A stretch of DNA of 64,000 nt from Hyphomicrobiales bacterium (GTDB lineage: Bacteria > Pseudomonadota > Alphaproteobacteria > Rhizobiales > Phreatobacteraceae), in NCBI GenBank assembly GCA_017304475.1, contig JAFKKV010000030.1:1-64000 (forward strand), written 5' to 3'. Under the pieces are notes generated by a model. It was not told the origin of the DNA. It worked only from the letters and a program-made list of their open reading frames with translations, and did no database searches. This document shows positions 51,511 to 60,788 of the stretch, in pieces. A program made the translations under genes and the position numbers. The first letter of the stretch is position 1; each line of letters begins with the position of its first letter.

Positions 51511-52914
51511 ATGGCCGATCAGGTTCATCCCGTTGACGAGGTGCTGCCGGCACCGAGATTGTTCGCACTGGGCCTTCAGCATGTGCTGGTGATGTATGCC
51601 GGCGCGATCGCGGTGCCGCTGATCATCGGCCGCGCGCTCAACATGACGCCGGACCAGGTGGCCCTGCTGATCAGCGCCGACCTCTTTGCCTGCGGCGTCG
51701 TCACGCTGATCCAGTCGCTCGGCATTCCCGGCGTCGGCATTCGCCTGCCGGTCATGATGGGGGTCACCTTTGCGTCCGTCGCGCCGATGCTGGCGATCGG
51801 CCGCGATCCGAATCTCGGCATTACGGGCATATTCGGCGCCATCATCGCATCGGGCTTCTTCGCCCTGATGCTGGCGCCCTTCATCAGCCGGATGCTGCGT
51901 TTCTTTCCGCCTGTCGTCACCGGCACGATCATTCTGGTGATCGGCGTCTCGCTCATGCGCGTCGGCATCGGCTGGGCGGCCGGCGGCCCCTCCTTCATCA
52001 CAACAGTCATCGACGGCAAGCTCCGGCTGATCGACAATCCCAATCCCGGCTATGGCGCGCTCGACAGCCTGGGGCTCGCCCTGTTCGTGCTCTGCGTCGT
52101 GCTGGCGCTGACCAAATATGGCAAGGGTTTCGTCCAGAACATCGCGGTTCTGCTCGGCATCGTCATCGGCTGCGCGGCCGCCTTCGCCATCGGCAAGATG
52201 AATTTCGACGTCGTCGGCCGGGCCGGCTGGTTCGGTTTCATCTATCCCTTCCAGTTCGGCCTGCCGAAGTTCGAGCCGATCTCGATCATCACCATGTGTC
52301 TGGTGATGATCGTCGTGATGATCGAATCGACCGGCATGTTCCTGGCGATCGGCGACATGACGAACCGCAAGGTCAGCCAGGAGGACCTGACCAAGGGGCT
52401 CCGCGCCGACGGCCTCGGCACCATGATCGGCGGCCTGTTCAACACCTTCCCCTACACCTCCTTCTCGCAGAATGTCGGCCTGGTCGGCGTCACCGGCGTG
52501 CGCTCGCGCTTCGTCACGGCGGTCGGCGGCATCATCCTGCTGGCCATGGGCCTCGTGCCCAAGCTCGGCGCGCTCGCCGAGGCGATCCCCTCGGCGGTCC
52601 TGGGCGGCGCGGGAATCGTGATGTTCGGCATGGTCGCGGCGACCGGCGTGCGCATCCTGACGACAGTCGATTTTCGCGGTAACCGGAACAATCTCTACAT
52701 CGTCGCCATCGCGGTCGGCCTCGGCATGATCCCGCTGGTCGCGCCGAATTTCTTCCGCAACATGCCGCACAGCCTGCATCCGCTGCTGGAGTCGGGCATT
52801 CTGCTCGCGGCCATCGCCGCGGTCGGGCTGAACATCTACTTCAACGGCTTCAAGTCCGCCGACGAGGCGGCGGCGGAAGTCCGCGAAGCCGGTGCCATGG
52901 CCGACGCGCACTGA
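51511..52914 (+). CDS. NCS2-family xanthine/urate permease
   Basis: 467 residues with about 14 membrane segments. NCS2 features: ALGLQHVLVMYAGAIAVP near residue 20, PVMMGVTFASVAPM and the later MIESTGMFLAIGDM and GTMIGGLFNTFPYTSFSQNVGLV signature (the QNVGL block near 325). By position it imports urate or xanthine for the degradation pathway in this cluster. The exact substrate of NCS2 members varies between uric acid, xanthine and uracil. Confidence 0.88.
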   Translation: MADQVHPVDEVLPAPRLFALGLQHVLVMYAGAIAVPLIIGRALNMTPDQVALLISADLFACGVVTLIQSLGIPGVGIRLPVMMGVTFASVAPMLAIGRDPNLGITGIFGAIIASGFFALMLAPFISRMLRFFPPVVTGTIILVIGVSLMRVGIGWAAGGPSFITTVIDGKLRLIDNPNPGYGALDSLGLALFVLCVVLALTKYGKGFVQNIAVLLGIVIGCAAAFAIGKMNFDVVGRAGWFGFIYPFQFGLPKFEPISIITMCLVMIVVMIESTGMFLAIGDMTNRKVSQEDLTKGLRADGLGTMIGGLFNTFPYTSFSQNVGLVGVTGVRSRFVTAVGGIILLAMGLVPKLGALAEAIPSAVLGGAGIVMFGMVAATGVRILTTVDFRGNRNNLYIVAIAVGLGMIPLVAPNFFRNMPHSLHPLLESGILLAAIAAVGLNIYFNGFKSADEAAAEVREAGAMADAH

Positions 52915-52983
52915 GCCGGCGGCTCATCCGGCCGATACGCCCGGGCCGACCTGTCGCTTTGCGGCGGGCCTGCCCGGGCGCCG

Positions 52984-53916
52984 TCAATTGTCCAGGCGCT
53001 TGCCCAGCTTGCCGAGCTCGGTCGCGACATGCACGCGGCTCGCTTCGAGCAGAAGATCGGAAAAAGCCTTGTGTCCCGGTGGCGGCAATTGCCGCGAGGG
53101 ATAGATGATGGCGAGGGTCGTCGGCTCCGGCACGACGTCGGGCATGACATGCACCAAGGTGCCCCTGGTCAATTGCTCGGCGACCTCGAAGACCGGCTTC
53201 ATGACGATGCCGGAGCCGGCGAGCGCCCATTGGGTGAGCACGTCGCCGTCGTCGCAGTCGATGGCGCCGCCGACCGCGAGCGTCCGCGTCTCCTGGCCCT
53301 GGCGCACCGTCAGGCGGAACTGCCGGGAGCCCGGAAAACGCAGCAGCAGGCATTGATGGGCGAAGAGATCATCCGGCGTCCGCGGCACGCCGTGCTTTTC
53401 GAGATAGGCGGGCGAAGCGCACAAAATGCGCTCGATGGTCGCCACCTTGCGCACGATGAAGCTTGAATCCGAGAGATCGGCCATCCGCAGCGCCAGATCG
53501 ATGCCCTCTCCGATCAGGTCGATCAGATGTTCGGCCAGCCGCAGGCGGATGTCGATATTCGGCTGAGCGATCCTGAAGGTCGTGACGACAGGGGCGACGA
53601 GCCGGCGGCCGAGCCCCAGCGGCGCGGTGATCTTGAGCGAGCCGCGCGGCGCGCCGCCCTCCAGCGCCACGCTCGCCTCGGCGCGCTCGACGGCATCGAG
53701 CACATCGACGATCCGTTCGAAAAAAGAACGTCCGACCGAGGTCAGCTGGATCTTGCGGGTGGTGCGGTTGAACAGCCGGCAGCCGAGCCGCTGTTCCAGC
53801 GCCAGGATGCGGCTGCTGACCACCGCGGCCGACATGCGCAGGTCGCGTCCGGCAGCGGAAAAACTGCCCTTTTCGACGGCGCGGGCAAAGATCCTGACGT
53901 CTTCGACGAAGCCCAT
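52984..53916 (-). CDS. LysR family regulator of the purine cluster
   Basis: 310 residues. The N-terminal winged helix has KGSFSAAGRDLRMSAAVVSSRILALEQRLG (split HTH core), then a substrate-binding effector domain. It diverges from puuD across a gap with the 15-mer, and the same 15-mer precedes the permease; together this suggests it controls urate use. Confidence 0.85.
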   Translation of the reverse strand: MGFVEDVRIFARAVEKGSFSAAGRDLRMSAAVVSSRILALEQRLGCRLFNRTTRKIQLTSVGRSFFERIVDVLDAVERAEASVALEGGAPRGSLKITAPLGLGRRLVAPVVTTFRIAQPNIDIRLRLAEHLIDLIGEGIDLALRMADLSDSSFIVRKVATIERILCASPAYLEKHGVPRTPDDLFAHQCLLLRFPGSRQFRLTVRQGQETRTLAVGGAIDCDDGDVLTQWALAGSGIVMKPVFEVAEQLTRGTLVHVMPDVVPEPTTLAIIYPSRQLPPPGHKAFSDLLLEASRVHVATELGKLGKRLDN

Positions 53917-53931
53917 GGCGCTCTCTGGATT

Positions 53932-53946
53932 TTCAATGCCAGGACG
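53932..53946 (+). promoter_or_regulatory. Purine-cluster 15-mer, copy 2
   Basis: TTCAATGCCAGGACG exactly as at 51440, between the divergent LysR (start 53916) and puuD (start 54027). Confidence 0.6.
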
Positions 53947-54026
53947 AAAATATCACTACTTTTTGCGTGTTCAAGGGGAATGCCTCGCGCACTAGGCTGA
54001 CGGCCAAAATCGGGAGGACAATCAAC

Positions 54027-55244
54027 ATGGATCCGATCATCGCGGAATGGGGCAGCCTGCTGCTGCGCTGGGTGCATGTGATCACGGCCATCGCCTGGAT
54101 CGGATCATCCTTCTATTTCATGCACCTCGACGCCTCGCTGAAGGCCATCCCGGAGATCCGCCCGGGCAAGGGCGGCGCCGCCTGGGAAGTGCATGGCGGC
54201 GGCTTCTACGAGGTCCGGAAATATCTGGAGGCGCCGGCCCATCTGCCGCCCGACATGATCTGGCACAAGTGGCAGTCCTATTCGACCTGGATCTCCGGCT
54301 TCTTCCTGCTGGTCTGGATCTATTACGCCGGATCGGATCTCTATCTGATCGATCCGCAGGTCATGGCGCTGTCACGGCTGTCGGCCGCCGCCATCGGGCT
54401 CGGCGGGCTCGCCATCGGCTGGCTGGTCTATGACGGCCTGTGCCGCTCGCCGCTGATCAAGCACGAGGTGCTGCTGGCCTCCGTCGGCTTCGCCTTCATC
54501 ATCCTCATGGCCTTCCTGTTCCAGCAGGTGTTTTCCGGACGCGGCGCGCTTCTGCATACCGGGGCCATGATGGCGACCATGATGTCGGGCAATGTCTTCT
54601 TCAACATCATCCCCAACCAGCGCAAGACCATCAAGGAACTGCTCGCCGGCCGGGCCCCCAACCCCGATTTCGGCAAGCAGGCCAAGGCCCGGTCGACCCA
54701 CAACAACTACCTGACCTTGCCGGTCGTGTTCCTGATGCTGTCGAACCATTACCCGCTGACCTATTCTTCGCCTTATGCCTGGGTGATCGTCGGGCTCATT
54801 CTCGTCGCGGGCGCGATGATCCGGCATTTCTACAATGTCAGCCACGCCGGCAGGGGCCAGCCGTGGTGGACCTGGGCGGTGGCGGCGATCTGCATCATGT
54901 GGGCCGGCTGGATCAGCATGGCGGCCTCGCCGATCGGTCGCGAAAGGCTCGGTCTTGCCCCGCTGGGCGAGGTGCGCCACGCCGCCGGTACGCCGCAGGC
55001 GCCAACCGCCGTCGCCGACATCGTCATCGGCCGCTGCAGTATGTGCCATGCGGTGCAGCCGGTCTGGGACGGCATCGGCGTCGCGCCGAAAGGTGTCCTG
55101 CTCGACAGCCACGAGGCCATTGCGCGCCAGCGCGACGCCATCCGGCTGCAGTCGGTGATCACCCACGCCATGCCGCCGCAGAACATTACGGGCATGACGG
55201 CGGAGGAGCGCCGCGTGGTCGCCGAATGGGCCGGTCCGCGCTGA
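54027..55244 (+). CDS. puuD: PuuD-type urate oxidase with cytochrome c domain
   Basis: 405 residues from ATG 54027 behind GGGAGGA. The N-terminal part has several membrane segments and the conserved start WVHVITAIAWIGSSFYFMHLD; the C-terminal domain carries the heme c site CSMCH near residue 342 and a distal Met in AMPPQN. PuuD oxidises urate to 5-hydroxyisourate at the inner membrane, passing electrons to the respiratory chain instead of using free oxygen directly. It is followed 32 bases later by an amidase gene. Confidence 0.92.
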   Translation: MDPIIAEWGSLLLRWVHVITAIAWIGSSFYFMHLDASLKAIPEIRPGKGGAAWEVHGGGFYEVRKYLEAPAHLPPDMIWHKWQSYSTWISGFFLLVWIYYAGSDLYLIDPQVMALSRLSAAAIGLGGLAIGWLVYDGLCRSPLIKHEVLLASVGFAFIILMAFLFQQVFSGRGALLHTGAMMATMMSGNVFFNIIPNQRKTIKELLAGRAPNPDFGKQAKARSTHNNYLTLPVVFLMLSNHYPLTYSSPYAWVIVGLILVAGAMIRHFYNVSHAGRGQPWWTWAVAAICIMWAGWISMAASPIGRERLGLAPLGEVRHAAGTPQAPTAVADIVIGRCSMCHAVQPVWDGIGVAPKGVLLDSHEAIARQRDAIRLQSVITHAMPPQNITGMTAEERRVVAEWAGPR

Positions 55245-55276
55245 CCATCATGGGCATAGCTTTGCAGGAGGGCAGG

Positions 55277-56557
55277 ATGACTCTGTCACACCACCCGGCG
55301 TCGGCCTCGGGAACAGCTGCAGGCGACACGACGCTCGATAGTTTGGGCGCTGGCATCGCCACGCGCCTCGACGAACTCGCCGCCATCACCGACGAGCCCG
55401 GCATGCTCACCCGGCTCTATCTGAGCCCGGCCCATCGCCGCGCCGTCGATCGCGTCGCACTCTGGATGCGCGAGGCCGGCATGGCGGTCACGCTGGATGG
55501 TACGGCCAGCCTGATCGGCCGCTACGAGGGCACGACATCAGGCGCCCCCGCCCTGGTGATCGGGTCGCATATCGACACCGTGCGCAATGCCGGCCGCTTC
55601 GACGGCAATCTGGGGGTGGTCACCGGGCTGCAGGTGGTGCATGCGCTTCACCGGCTGGGCAAGCGCTATCCCTTCGCCATCGAAGTCGCCGCCTTCGGCG
55701 ACGAGGAGGGCGTGCGGTTTGCCAGCACGCTCGGCGGCTCGCGCGCCATGGCAGGCAGCTTCGATGCGGCGATCCTGGATGAGCGCGATGCCGACGGCGT
55801 GTCGCGGCGCGAGGCGCTGCAGGGTTTCGGTTGCGATATCGCCGCGATCCCCCGGTCGGCGCGTTCGGCCACCGACACCATCGGCTATGTCGAGGTCCAT
55901 ATCGAACAGGGCCCGGTGCTGGAGGCGAGGGGCCTTGCGATCGGGGTCGTCACCGCGATCAACGGCGCCTCGCGCGGCATGGTCGAATTGACCGGCAAGG
56001 CGGGCCATGCCGGCACCACGCCGATGGACCTGCGCCGCGACGCGCTGGCGGCGGCGGCCGAGATCATCCTGGCGGTCGAGCGGCGTGCACGCGCCGAGCC
56101 GGAGCTGGTCGCCACCGTCGGGCATATCGAGACCCCCGGCGGAGCGGTCAATACCGTGCCCGGCAAGGTCCGGTTGACGCTCGACCTGCGCAGCCCTTCC
56201 GACGCGCATCGGAGTGCAGCGCTTGCGGCGATCGAAGCAGAGACGCGGGCGATTGCCGGGGCACGCGGCGTCGGTTGCGAGATCACCATGTCCTATCACG
56301 CTCCGGCGGCGCCTTGCGACGCGGATCTGTCGGCGCGCCTTGCCGCCTCGGTGCAACGCTGCGGTCATCCGGCCGTGTCGTTGCCGAGCGGGGCCGGCCA
56401 TGACGCCATGGCCTTCCGCGGCATCCTGCCCTTCGCCATGCTGTTCGTGCGCTGCCGCGACGGCCTGAGCCACCACCCGCAAGAATATGCCGCGCCCGAC
56501 GACATCGACGTCGCCGCGCGCGTCCTCGCCGATTTCATCGATCACCTCGCCACGTGA
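55277..56557 (+). CDS. Zn-dependent amidase, hydantoinase/carbamoylase family (allantoate amidohydrolase-like)
   Basis: 426 residues from ATG 55277 with AGGAGGG upstream. M20-like metal motifs: GSHIDTVRNAGRFDGNLGV near residue 97, FGDEEGVRF near 138, GYVEVHIEQGPVLE near 205, and the C-terminal GAGHDAM and SHHPQEY. It best fits allantoate amidohydrolase (AllC), releasing ammonia and CO2 from allantoate, but N-carbamoyl-amino-acid hydrolases share these motifs. Its place after puuD supports allantoate. Confidence 0.85.
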   Translation: MTLSHHPASASGTAAGDTTLDSLGAGIATRLDELAAITDEPGMLTRLYLSPAHRRAVDRVALWMREAGMAVTLDGTASLIGRYEGTTSGAPALVIGSHIDTVRNAGRFDGNLGVVTGLQVVHALHRLGKRYPFAIEVAAFGDEEGVRFASTLGGSRAMAGSFDAAILDERDADGVSRREALQGFGCDIAAIPRSARSATDTIGYVEVHIEQGPVLEARGLAIGVVTAINGASRGMVELTGKAGHAGTTPMDLRRDALAAAAEIILAVERRARAEPELVATVGHIETPGGAVNTVPGKVRLTLDLRSPSDAHRSAALAAIEAETRAIAGARGVGCEITMSYHAPAAPCDADLSARLAASVQRCGHPAVSLPSGAGHDAMAFRGILPFAMLFVRCRDGLSHHPQEYAAPDDIDVAARVLADFIDHLAT

Positions 56558-56568
56558 AGGACCATTCC

Positions 56569-57798
56569 ATGTCGATTGCTCAGTCCGCCCGACTGCATGA
56601 CCTCGTGCATCAGCGCTTCGACGAAGAGGTCGCCTTTCTGGCGGCGCTGGTCAAAGTTCCCTCGGACAATCCTGCCGGCGATTGCGCTGCTCATGCCGAG
56701 CAGGCCGCCACCTGGCTTGAACGGCTCGGCTTCACGGTCGAGCGGCACCCGGTGCCGGCCGACCTGGTGAAGCGGCACGGCATGATTTCGGTGACCAATC
56801 TGGTCGTCCGCCACCGTTTCGGCGATGGTCCGGTCATCGCGCTCAACGCCCATGGCGACGTGGTGCCGCCGGGGGACGGCTGGACCCAGGATCCCTATGG
56901 CGCCGCGGTCGTCGACGGCTGGATGGTTGGCCGCGGCGTGGCGGTGTCGAAATCCGACTTCGCCACCTATGCCTTCGCGCTCGATGCGCTGAAGCGTTCC
57001 GGCCTGCCGCTGAAGGGCACGGTCGAACTGCATCTGACCTATGACGAGGAGGCCGGTGGCGAGATCGGTCCGGCCTGGCTGCTGTCGCAGGGCATTTCCC
57101 GGCCGGACATGGCGATTGCCGCGGGCTTCAGCTACGCGGTCGTCGAAGCCCATAACGGCTGCCTGCATCTGGAGGTCGTCGTCGAGGGCAAGTCCGCCCA
57201 TGCGGCCCTGCCTGCCACGGGGATCGACGCTCTCGAAGCCGCGACCCCGATCCTCGCCGCGATCTACGCCAATCGCGAAACGCTGCGGGCGGCCACATCG
57301 TCGGTGCCGGGCATCGGCAGCCCGCAGGTCACGGTCGGCCTGATCAGCGGCGGCATCAACACCAATGTCGTGCCGGACCGGATCGCCTTCCGGCTCGATC
57401 GCCGGATGATCCCGGAGGAAAACCCGGCCGAGGTCGAGCAGGCGCTGCGCGACCTGATCGCCGGTGCTGCTGCGGCCCATCCGGCGGCCCGTGTCACGGT
57501 GCGGCGCATCCTGCTCGCCGAACCGCTGAAGGCGACGCCCGAGGCCAAGCGGATGTCCGAGCTGGTCTGCCGCCACGCGTCTGACGTGTTCGGCGAGCCG
57601 GTGCGGTCGACCGGCGTGCCGCTCTATACCGATGCGCGCCTCTACGCCGCCAAGGGCATTCCCGTCGTGCTCTACGGTGCCGGCCCGAAATCGATCGAGG
57701 AAGCCAATGCCCATCGTGCCGACGAGAGGCTGCGCCTGAGCGATCTGGAAAAGGCGACCGAAGTGATCGCCCGCACCCTCGCCGAACTTCTGGGCTGA
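56569..57798 (+). CDS. M20-family metallopeptidase (ArgE/DapE-like)
   Basis: 409 residues from ATG 56569; a GTG at 56554 is the alternative. The M20 active site is visible: ALNAHGDVVPPGDGWT near residue 95 and YDEEAGGEIGP near 158, with the dimerisation domain from about 200. It removes acyl or carbamoyl groups from an amino acid or ureido compound. It could act on a later ureidoglycine/ureidoglycolate-type intermediate, but that is inference; it starts 11 bases after the amidase stop. Confidence 0.82.
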   Translation: MSIAQSARLHDLVHQRFDEEVAFLAALVKVPSDNPAGDCAAHAEQAATWLERLGFTVERHPVPADLVKRHGMISVTNLVVRHRFGDGPVIALNAHGDVVPPGDGWTQDPYGAAVVDGWMVGRGVAVSKSDFATYAFALDALKRSGLPLKGTVELHLTYDEEAGGEIGPAWLLSQGISRPDMAIAAGFSYAVVEAHNGCLHLEVVVEGKSAHAALPATGIDALEAATPILAAIYANRETLRAATSSVPGIGSPQVTVGLISGGINTNVVPDRIAFRLDRRMIPEENPAEVEQALRDLIAGAAAAHPAARVTVRRILLAEPLKATPEAKRMSELVCRHASDVFGEPVRSTGVPLYTDARLYAAKGIPVVLYGAGPKSIEEANAHRADERLRLSDLEKATEVIARTLAELLG

Positions 57799-57970
57799 CA
57801 CGCGCCTTCATTCGGCTGTCGGCCCGCGTCATGCGAGGCGCCCACGTCATCGTGGCGCGAGCGCCGCGCTTTTCCGTGCATGCGAAGGCGGATGACGGCC
57901 GGGCTGTGGTCCCGGCGAAAGGCGGGCAGGACATGCGAGGGCTCGCAAGTCCTGTCTTGTCTTCGTCATT

Positions 57971-57992
57971 TATATCCATTATTCCGGATATA
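57971..57992 (+). promoter_or_regulatory. Candidate ArsR operator, first ars operon
   Basis: TATATCC and GGATATA form a perfect 7-bp inverted repeat with an 8-base spacer that runs into the first base of the ArsR start codon. Confidence 0.6.
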
Positions 57993-58354
57993 TGGATGAC
58001 ATCGAAACCGTAGAAGCACTGGCTGCTCTTGCCCAGCCGACACGCCTCGCCACCTTCCGGCTGCTGGTCGCGCGCGAACCCGAAGGCGTGCCGGCCGGCG
58101 AACTCGCCCGCCTGATCGCCGTGCCGCAGAACACCATGTCGGCGCATCTCGCCGTTCTCGCGCGCGCCGGCCTCATCATCGGCGAGCGTCACAGCCGCCA
58201 GATCATCTACCGGGCGGATCTCGCGCGCTTCCGCGCCATGACGCTCTACCTCGTCAAGGATTGCTGCGGCGGCCGGCCGGACATCTGCGCGCCGCTGATC
58301 GCCGACCTCGCGCCATGCTGCCCGCCAGAGACCAACAAGGCCTCCTGCCCATGA
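57992..58354 (+). CDS. arsR: ArsR family repressor, first operon
   Basis: 120 residues. Winged helix with LAQPTRLATFRLLV and VPQNTMSAHLAVLARAGLI. C-terminal cysteines (DCCGGRPDIC then CC) form the likely arsenite site, the location seen in C-terminal-sensing ArsR variants. An operator overlaps its own start. The stop overlaps arsC (ATGA). It represses the arsenate/arsenite genes that follow until arsenite or antimonite binds. Confidence 0.9.
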   Translation: MDDIETVEALAALAQPTRLATFRLLVAREPEGVPAGELARLIAVPQNTMSAHLAVLARAGLIIGERHSRQIIYRADLARFRAMTLYLVKDCCGGRPDICAPLIADLAPCCPPETNKASCP

Positions 58355-58878
58355 CCGATCGCGTCTTCAACGTGCTGTTCCTCTGCACCGGCAATACCGC
58401 CCGCTCGATCCTGGCGGAGGCCATCCTCAACAAGGATGGGGCAGGGCGCTTCCGTGCCTTTTCCGGCGGCAGCCAGCCGAAGGGGGAGGTCAACCCCCTG
58501 GCGCTGCAGGTGCTGGGCTCGTTCGGTTATCCGACCGACGGCCTGCGCTCCAAGTCCTGGACCGAATTCGCCGCACCTGGTGCGCCGGAGATGGATTTCA
58601 TCTTCACCGTCTGCGACAGCGCCGCGGGCGAGGTCTGTCCGATCTGGCCGGGGCATCCGGCAACCGCCCATTGGGGGATCGAGGATCCGGCAGCGGTCGA
58701 GGGCACGACGGTGGAGCGGACCGCCGCCTTCGTCGCGGCGGCGCGCTATCTGAAGGCGCGCCTGTCCGTCTTCGTGGCGCTTCCCTTTGCCACGCTCGGC
58801 CGCATGGCGCTCGCGAATGAATTGCGCGCCATCGGCCGGCTGGACGGCGCCTCGTCGAACCATCCGGAAGGCGTCTGA
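58351..58878 (+). CDS. arsC: Arsenate reductase, low-molecular-weight phosphatase type
   Basis: 175 residues. The active-site loop FLCTGNTARS near residue 10 is the PTP-like C-x-GN-x2-RS; later Cys residues (TVCDSAAGEVCPIW) supply the disulfide relay. It reduces arsenate to arsenite with thioredoxin. It precedes the exporter by three bases. Confidence 0.9.
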   Translation: MTDRVFNVLFLCTGNTARSILAEAILNKDGAGRFRAFSGGSQPKGEVNPLALQVLGSFGYPTDGLRSKSWTEFAAPGAPEMDFIFTVCDSAAGEVCPIWPGHPATAHWGIEDPAAVEGTTVERTAAFVAAARYLKARLSVFVALPFATLGRMALANELRAIGRLDGASSNHPEGV

Positions 58879-58881
58879 GCC

Positions 58882-59946
58882 ATGTCGCTGTTCGAACGCT
58901 ATCTGAGCCTCTGGGTCGCACTCTGCATCGTCGTCGGTATCGGGCTCGGCCATGCCATGCCTGGCCTGTTCCAGATCATCGGCGCCGCCGAAATCGCCAA
59001 GGTCAATATCCCCGTGGCGGCGCTGATCTGGCTGATGATCATTCCCATGCTGATCCGCATCGATTTTGCCTCTCTCGGCAAGGTCGGCGCCTATTGGCGG
59101 GGCATCGGCGTCACGCTGTTCATCAACTGGGCGGTCAAGCCCTTCTCGATGGCTTTGCTCGGCTGGCTGTTCATCGGCATGCTCTTCCGCCCCTATTTGC
59201 CGGCCGGCCAGATCGACAGCTATATCGCCGGCCTGATCATCCTGGCGGCGGCGCCCTGCACGGCGATGGTCTTCGTCTGGTCCAACCTGACGCGGGGCGA
59301 GCCGCATTTCACCTTGAGCCAGGTGGCGCTCAACGACGCCATCATGATCGTGGCCTTCGCGCCCATTGTCGGGCTGTTGCTCGGCCTTTCCGCGATCACG
59401 GTGCCCTGGGCCACGCTGACGCTGTCGGTCGGGCTCTATATCGTCATCCCGGTCATCGCGGCCCAGGGCCTGCGCCGACGCCTCCTGGCCAAGGGCGGCG
59501 AGGCGGCCTTGGCCAGGCTCCTGAAGAGCCTGCAGCCGCTGTCTCTGGCGGCCCTCCTGGTCACGCTTGTCTTGCTGTTCGGCTTTCAGGGCGAACAGAT
59601 CATCGCCCAACCCACGGTCATCGCTTTGCTCGCCGTGCCGATCCTGATCCAGGTCTATTTCAACGCAGGCCTCGCCTATCTCATGAACCGCATGACCGGC
59701 GAACAGCATTGCGTCGCCGGCCCATCGGCCTTGATCGGCGCGAGCAATTTCTTCGAATTGGCGGTGGCCGCGGCGATCAGCCTGTTCGGCTTCAACTCGG
59801 GCGCGGCGCTGGCCACCGTCGTCGGGGTGCTGATCGAGGTGCCGGTCATGCTGTCGGTGGTCTGGATCGTCAATGGCAGCAGGGCCTGGTACGAGCGCGG
59901 CAGCGCCGTCCGGCAGGCCGCGACTTCGAAAGGCGCCGTGCAATGA
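58882..59946 (+). CDS. acr3: ACR3 arsenite efflux transporter
   Basis: 354 residues with ten membrane segments. ACR3 marks: LIWLMIIPMLIRIDF near residue 50, the conserved Cys in AAAPCTAMVFVWSNL near 130, and the Glu-bearing later segment (GASNFFELAVAAAI near 290). It exports As(OH)3 across the inner membrane. The stop overlaps the second arsC start. Confidence 0.93.
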   Translation: MSLFERYLSLWVALCIVVGIGLGHAMPGLFQIIGAAEIAKVNIPVAALIWLMIIPMLIRIDFASLGKVGAYWRGIGVTLFINWAVKPFSMALLGWLFIGMLFRPYLPAGQIDSYIAGLIILAAAPCTAMVFVWSNLTRGEPHFTLSQVALNDAIMIVAFAPIVGLLLGLSAITVPWATLTLSVGLYIVIPVIAAQGLRRRLLAKGGEAALARLLKSLQPLSLAALLVTLVLLFGFQGEQIIAQPTVIALLAVPILIQVYFNAGLAYLMNRMTGEQHCVAGPSALIGASNFFELAVAAAISLFGFNSGAALATVVGVLIEVPVMLSVVWIVNGSRAWYERGSAVRQAATSKGAVQ

Positions 59947-60344
59947 CCGTCACGATCTATCACAACCCCACCTGCGGCACCTCGCGCAACACCCTGGCGA
60001 TGATCCGCGCGAGCGGCGAGGATCCGGTCGTCATCGAATATCTCGAGGATCCGCCGAGCCGCGCCCGGCTGGTCCAGTTGATAGCCGCCATGGGCATCAC
60101 GCCCCGCGCCCTGCTGCGCCAGAAGGACACGCCTTTTGCGGCGCTCGGCCTCGATGACCCCGACCTGAGCGACGAGGCCCTGATCGATGCCATGATGGCG
60201 CATCCGATCCTGATCAACCGGCCGATCGTCGAGACCCCGAAGGGCACGCGGCTCTGCCGGCCGTCCGAGGTCGTTCTCGCGATCCTGCCGAACCCCGATA
60301 TCGGCGCCTTCACCAAGGAGGACGGCGAGGTCGTCAGGACCTGA
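59943..60344 (+). CDS. arsC: Arsenate reductase, glutaredoxin type
   Basis: 133 residues. Active-site Cys in HNPTCGTSRN near residue 11 and the RP-IVETPKGTRLCRP block near 90 match plasmid R773-type ArsC, which uses glutathione/glutaredoxin. Two unrelated ArsC types in one operon give the host two electron routes. ATGA overlap with acr3. Confidence 0.92.
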   Translation: MTVTIYHNPTCGTSRNTLAMIRASGEDPVVIEYLEDPPSRARLVQLIAAMGITPRALLRQKDTPFAALGLDDPDLSDEALIDAMMAHPILINRPIVETPKGTRLCRPSEVVLAILPNPDIGAFTKEDGEVVRT

Positions 60345-60367
60345 GCGCGAGGTGGACTATTATATTT

Positions 60368-60387
60368 CCGTAATTCTAGAAATACGG
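60368..60387 (+). promoter_or_regulatory. Candidate ArsR operator, second regulator
   Basis: A 20-base near-perfect palindrome CCGTAATTCTAGAAATACGG (nine of ten pairs), 36 bases before the ArsR start. Confidence 0.65.
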
Positions 60388-60422
60388 TTGACTCGCCACC
60401 CGTCATCGGTGATGCTCATCAC

Positions 60423-60746
60423 ATGAACATCGAAGATGCTGCTGCCCGCCTCGAAGCCCTCGGCAATCCGACCCGCCTTCGGATCTATCGCATGCTCGTG
60501 CGTGCCGGCGATGCCGGCTCCAGCGTCGGCAAATTGCAGGCGAGCCTGGATATCGCTGCCTCGACCCTGTCGCACCACCTGAAGAGCATGGTCATGGTCG
60601 GCCTGATCGCCCAGGAACGCCAGGCCACCACGCTGATCTGCCGCGCCAATTACGACGTGATGCGCGGACTGGTCGATTTCCTCGTCGAGGAATGCTGCGC
60701 CGACCAGGCCTATGGCGCGGCTCCTCCCGCCGAGCAGGTAGCCTGA
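60423..60746 (+). CDS. arsR: ArsR family repressor, second operon
   Basis: 107 residues. Winged helix with LGNPTRLRIYRMLV and IAASTLSHHLKSMVMVGLI; a CC pair in VEECCADQA near residue 91 is the probable metalloid site. It differs clearly from the repressor at 57992. A palindrome lies before it and a related half-site before the next gene. Confidence 0.88.
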   Translation: MNIEDAAARLEALGNPTRLRIYRMLVRAGDAGSSVGKLQASLDIAASTLSHHLKSMVMVGLIAQERQATTLICRANYDVMRGLVDFLVEECCADQAYGAAPPAEQVA

Positions 60747-60767
60747 TTTTCGGATTCAATAATTCTA

Positions 60768-60778
60768 TATTTCTGGAA
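60768..60778 (+). promoter_or_regulatory. Second site related to the ArsR palindrome
   Basis: TATTTCTGGAA, an 11-base match (one transition) to one arm of the operator at 60368, 10 bases before the flavoprotein start. Confidence 0.45.
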
Positions 60779-60788
60779 GGATAGAGAT

